From the NCBI GenBank assembly GCA_011522905.1, contig WTIB01000058.1:1-7196 (forward strand): a stretch of 7,196 bases of DNA. Reading direction: 5' to 3'. Under the pieces are notes generated by a model. It ran no database searches. It saw only the letters and a list, made by a program, of their open reading frames with translations, and was not told the origin of the DNA. Of the stretch, positions 6,262-7,196 are shown piece after piece. Positions within the stretch are counted from its first letter, which is position 1, and every line of letters begins with the position of its first letter. The translations under genes and the position numbers were made by a program. The DNA is from Crocinitomicaceae bacterium (GTDB lineage Bacteria > Bacteroidota > Bacteroidia > Flavobacteriales_D > Crocinitomicaceae).

Positions 6262-6633
6262 ATGATTGATAAAAAAACAAATTCCGAATCTACAGAACTT
6301 TGTGAAGCAATTGTAGAAGGAATGAAAGAGAACAAGGCGAATGATATCGTAGTTTTAGATCTCAGACACCTTGAAAGTGCAGTTTGTGATTATTTTGTGT
6401 TATGCTCAGGTGATTCAACAACTCATGTTGATGGAATATCGAATGCTGTAACCAGATATGTAAGGAAATCTATTAAAGAGAAGCCTTGGCATATTGAAGG
6501 GAAAACAAATAGCGATTGGATATTGTTAGACTATATCAACGTCGTAGGTCACATTTTCTACAAAGAAGCAAGAAGTTTTTACGATATTGAAGAATTGTGG
6601 TCAGATGCAAATAGAACAAATGTCCTTCCTTAA
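6262..6633 (+). CDS. rsfS: Ribosome silencing factor RsfS
   Basis: Product of 123 residues, typical for the RsfS/Iojap family (older names ybeB, DUF143). The family binds protein L14 of the large ribosomal subunit and blocks subunit joining, lowering translation when nutrients are short. The family blocks are all visible: VVLDLRHLESAVCDYFVLCSG at 30-50, KPWHIEG at 74-80, DWILLDYINVVGHIF at 85-99 and RSFYDIEELW at 104-113. The ATG at 6262 gives a short lead (MIDKKTNSESTEL) before the first helix, as usual, and follows a consensus -7 element. ftsH starts 10 bases after the stop on the same strand, an arrangement familiar from Bacteroidota, so the two are probably co-transcribed and put ribosome silencing next to membrane protein quality control. 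Confidence 0.96.
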   Translation: MIDKKTNSESTELCEAIVEGMKENKANDIVVLDLRHLESAVCDYFVLCSGDSTTHVDGISNAVTRYVRKSIKEKPWHIEGKTNSDWILLDYINVVGHIFYKEARSFYDIEELWSDANRTNVLP

Positions 6634-6643
6634 AAAGTAAACA

Positions 6644-7196
6644 ATGGCAAAGAAAAAAAATAATTTCTCAATATACTGGATTTATGCTCTTTTGGCAGTT
6701 GGTCTGATCGCTTTTCAAATGTATATGGGACAATCTCATAAACATGAAGCAGATAGTGGTCAACTAGAGGCACTATTTATGGATTCAACATTCAGGGGAG
6801 TTGATGAGGTTACTATTGTAAATAGAGAAAATGCTCCTTTCGCAGAGTTTAAATTAAATAAGGAAGGTGTTGATACAGTTATGAACTCAAAAAGAAGCAA
6901 ATTCAGTTCGATGAAAAAGTCTTTAACTGAATCTGAAGAAAAAGACAAAACCCAAATTCTTTTTGAAATAAAAAGTATCAATCCTGATCGTCTCGACGAA
7001 AAATTAGATGCTCAGAATATAACGGTAAAATATGAAGAACGTACAGATTACCTCGGCACAATTCTTAGCTATTTACTTCCCTTTGTAATTATTATTGCCA
7101 TATGGATTTTTGTGATGAGAAGAATGTCTGGAGGCGCAACGGGTGGCAGTGGCCAAATCTTTAACATTGGTAAATCCAAGGCAAAAGTGTATGAAA
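6644..7196 (+). CDS. ftsH: ATP-dependent zinc metalloprotease FtsH (N-terminal part, cut by window edge)
   Basis: I translated this from the ATG at 6644; 184 full codons are visible, and the frame is open to the window end. FtsH is a hexameric inner-membrane AAA+ protease that removes damaged membrane proteins and some regulators. The visible part is the membrane anchor: a basic start (MAKKKNN), a first transmembrane helix at about 9-28, a periplasmic domain at about 30-135 (ending NITVKYEERTDYLG) and a second transmembrane helix at about 138-158 (ILSYLLPFVIIIAIWIFV). A glycine-rich linker follows, leading into GQIFNIGKSKAKVYE at 170-184, the conserved entry to the AAA domain. Walker A, Walker B and the HEXXH zinc site lie beyond the edge. 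The gene follows rsfS after 10 bases with no strong ribosome-binding site. Codons 3-6 hold a run of eight A (6653-6660). Confidence 0.95.
   Translation, partial: MAKKKNNFSIYWIYALLAVGLIAFQMYMGQSHKHEADSGQLEALFMDSTFRGVDEVTIVNRENAPFAEFKLNKEGVDTVMNSKRSKFSSMKKSLTESEEKDKTQILFEIKSINPDRLDEKLDAQNITVKYEERTDYLGTILSYLLPFVIIIAIWIFVMRRMSGGATGGSGQIFNIGKSKAKVYE

Noticed and set aside
6760..6981. Minus-strand open frame of 73 codons at the right end
   Set aside because: Antisense to the periplasmic domain of ftsH, whose plus-strand frame is clearly coding.

Overview
The window is an AT-rich stretch of housekeeping chromosome from a member of the Bacteroidota, most likely a Flavobacteriia- or Cryomorphaceae-like lineage. 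Three things point there. The gene order NUDIX / pyrE / SRPBCC / birA / rsfS / ftsH is one I know from that group. The proteins closely resemble Bacteroidota family members. Most transcription-unit heads carry the Bacteroidota -7 promoter element TAnnTTTG a few bases before the start codon, with almost no Shine-Dalgarno sequence. I see no mobile element, CRISPR array, tRNA, rRNA or defence cassette.

Layout, left to right. (1) 1-212, minus strand: the N-terminal 70 codons of an exported glutathione-peroxidase-like protein, cut by the window edge. (2) 213-289: a short divergent intergenic region. (3) 290-1153, plus: a secreted protein with an unassigned N-terminal beta-rich domain and a C-terminal OmpA/MotB peptidoglycan-binding domain. 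(4) 1150-3771, minus: complete valyl-tRNA synthetase, overlapping the end of the OmpA gene by 4 bp. (5) 3829-4428, minus: a NUDIX hydrolase with an extra N-terminal domain, upstream of valS and separated from it by 57 bp that hold a probable valS promoter and a weak terminator candidate. (6) 4427-5068 and 5071-5469, plus: pyrE and a small SRPBCC protein, 2 bp apart and so co-transcribed. (7) 5464-6207, minus: biotin-protein ligase, overlapping the SRPBCC gene tail to tail by 6 bp. (8) 6262-6633 and 6644-7196, plus: rsfS followed by the N-terminal 184 codons of ftsH, 10 bp apart and so an operon.

The genes serve protein synthesis and its control (valS, rsfS), protein quality control (ftsH), pyrimidine synthesis (pyrE), cofactor attachment for acetyl-CoA carboxylase (birA), nucleotide clean-up (NUDIX) and envelope/oxidative functions (OmpA-like, GPx).

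The most notable structure is how tightly the genes are packed on opposite strands. The divergent genes pyrE and NUDIX share the bases of one CATG as their two start codons, and each has its predicted -7 element inside the other gene, so the two promoters point into each other. birA and rsfS diverge from overlapping promoters. Both convergent pairs overlap at their stop codons and leave no room for terminators. I found no clearly new multi-gene system. The less characterised parts are the N-terminal domains of the NUDIX and OmpA-like proteins and the SRPBCC partner of pyrE.
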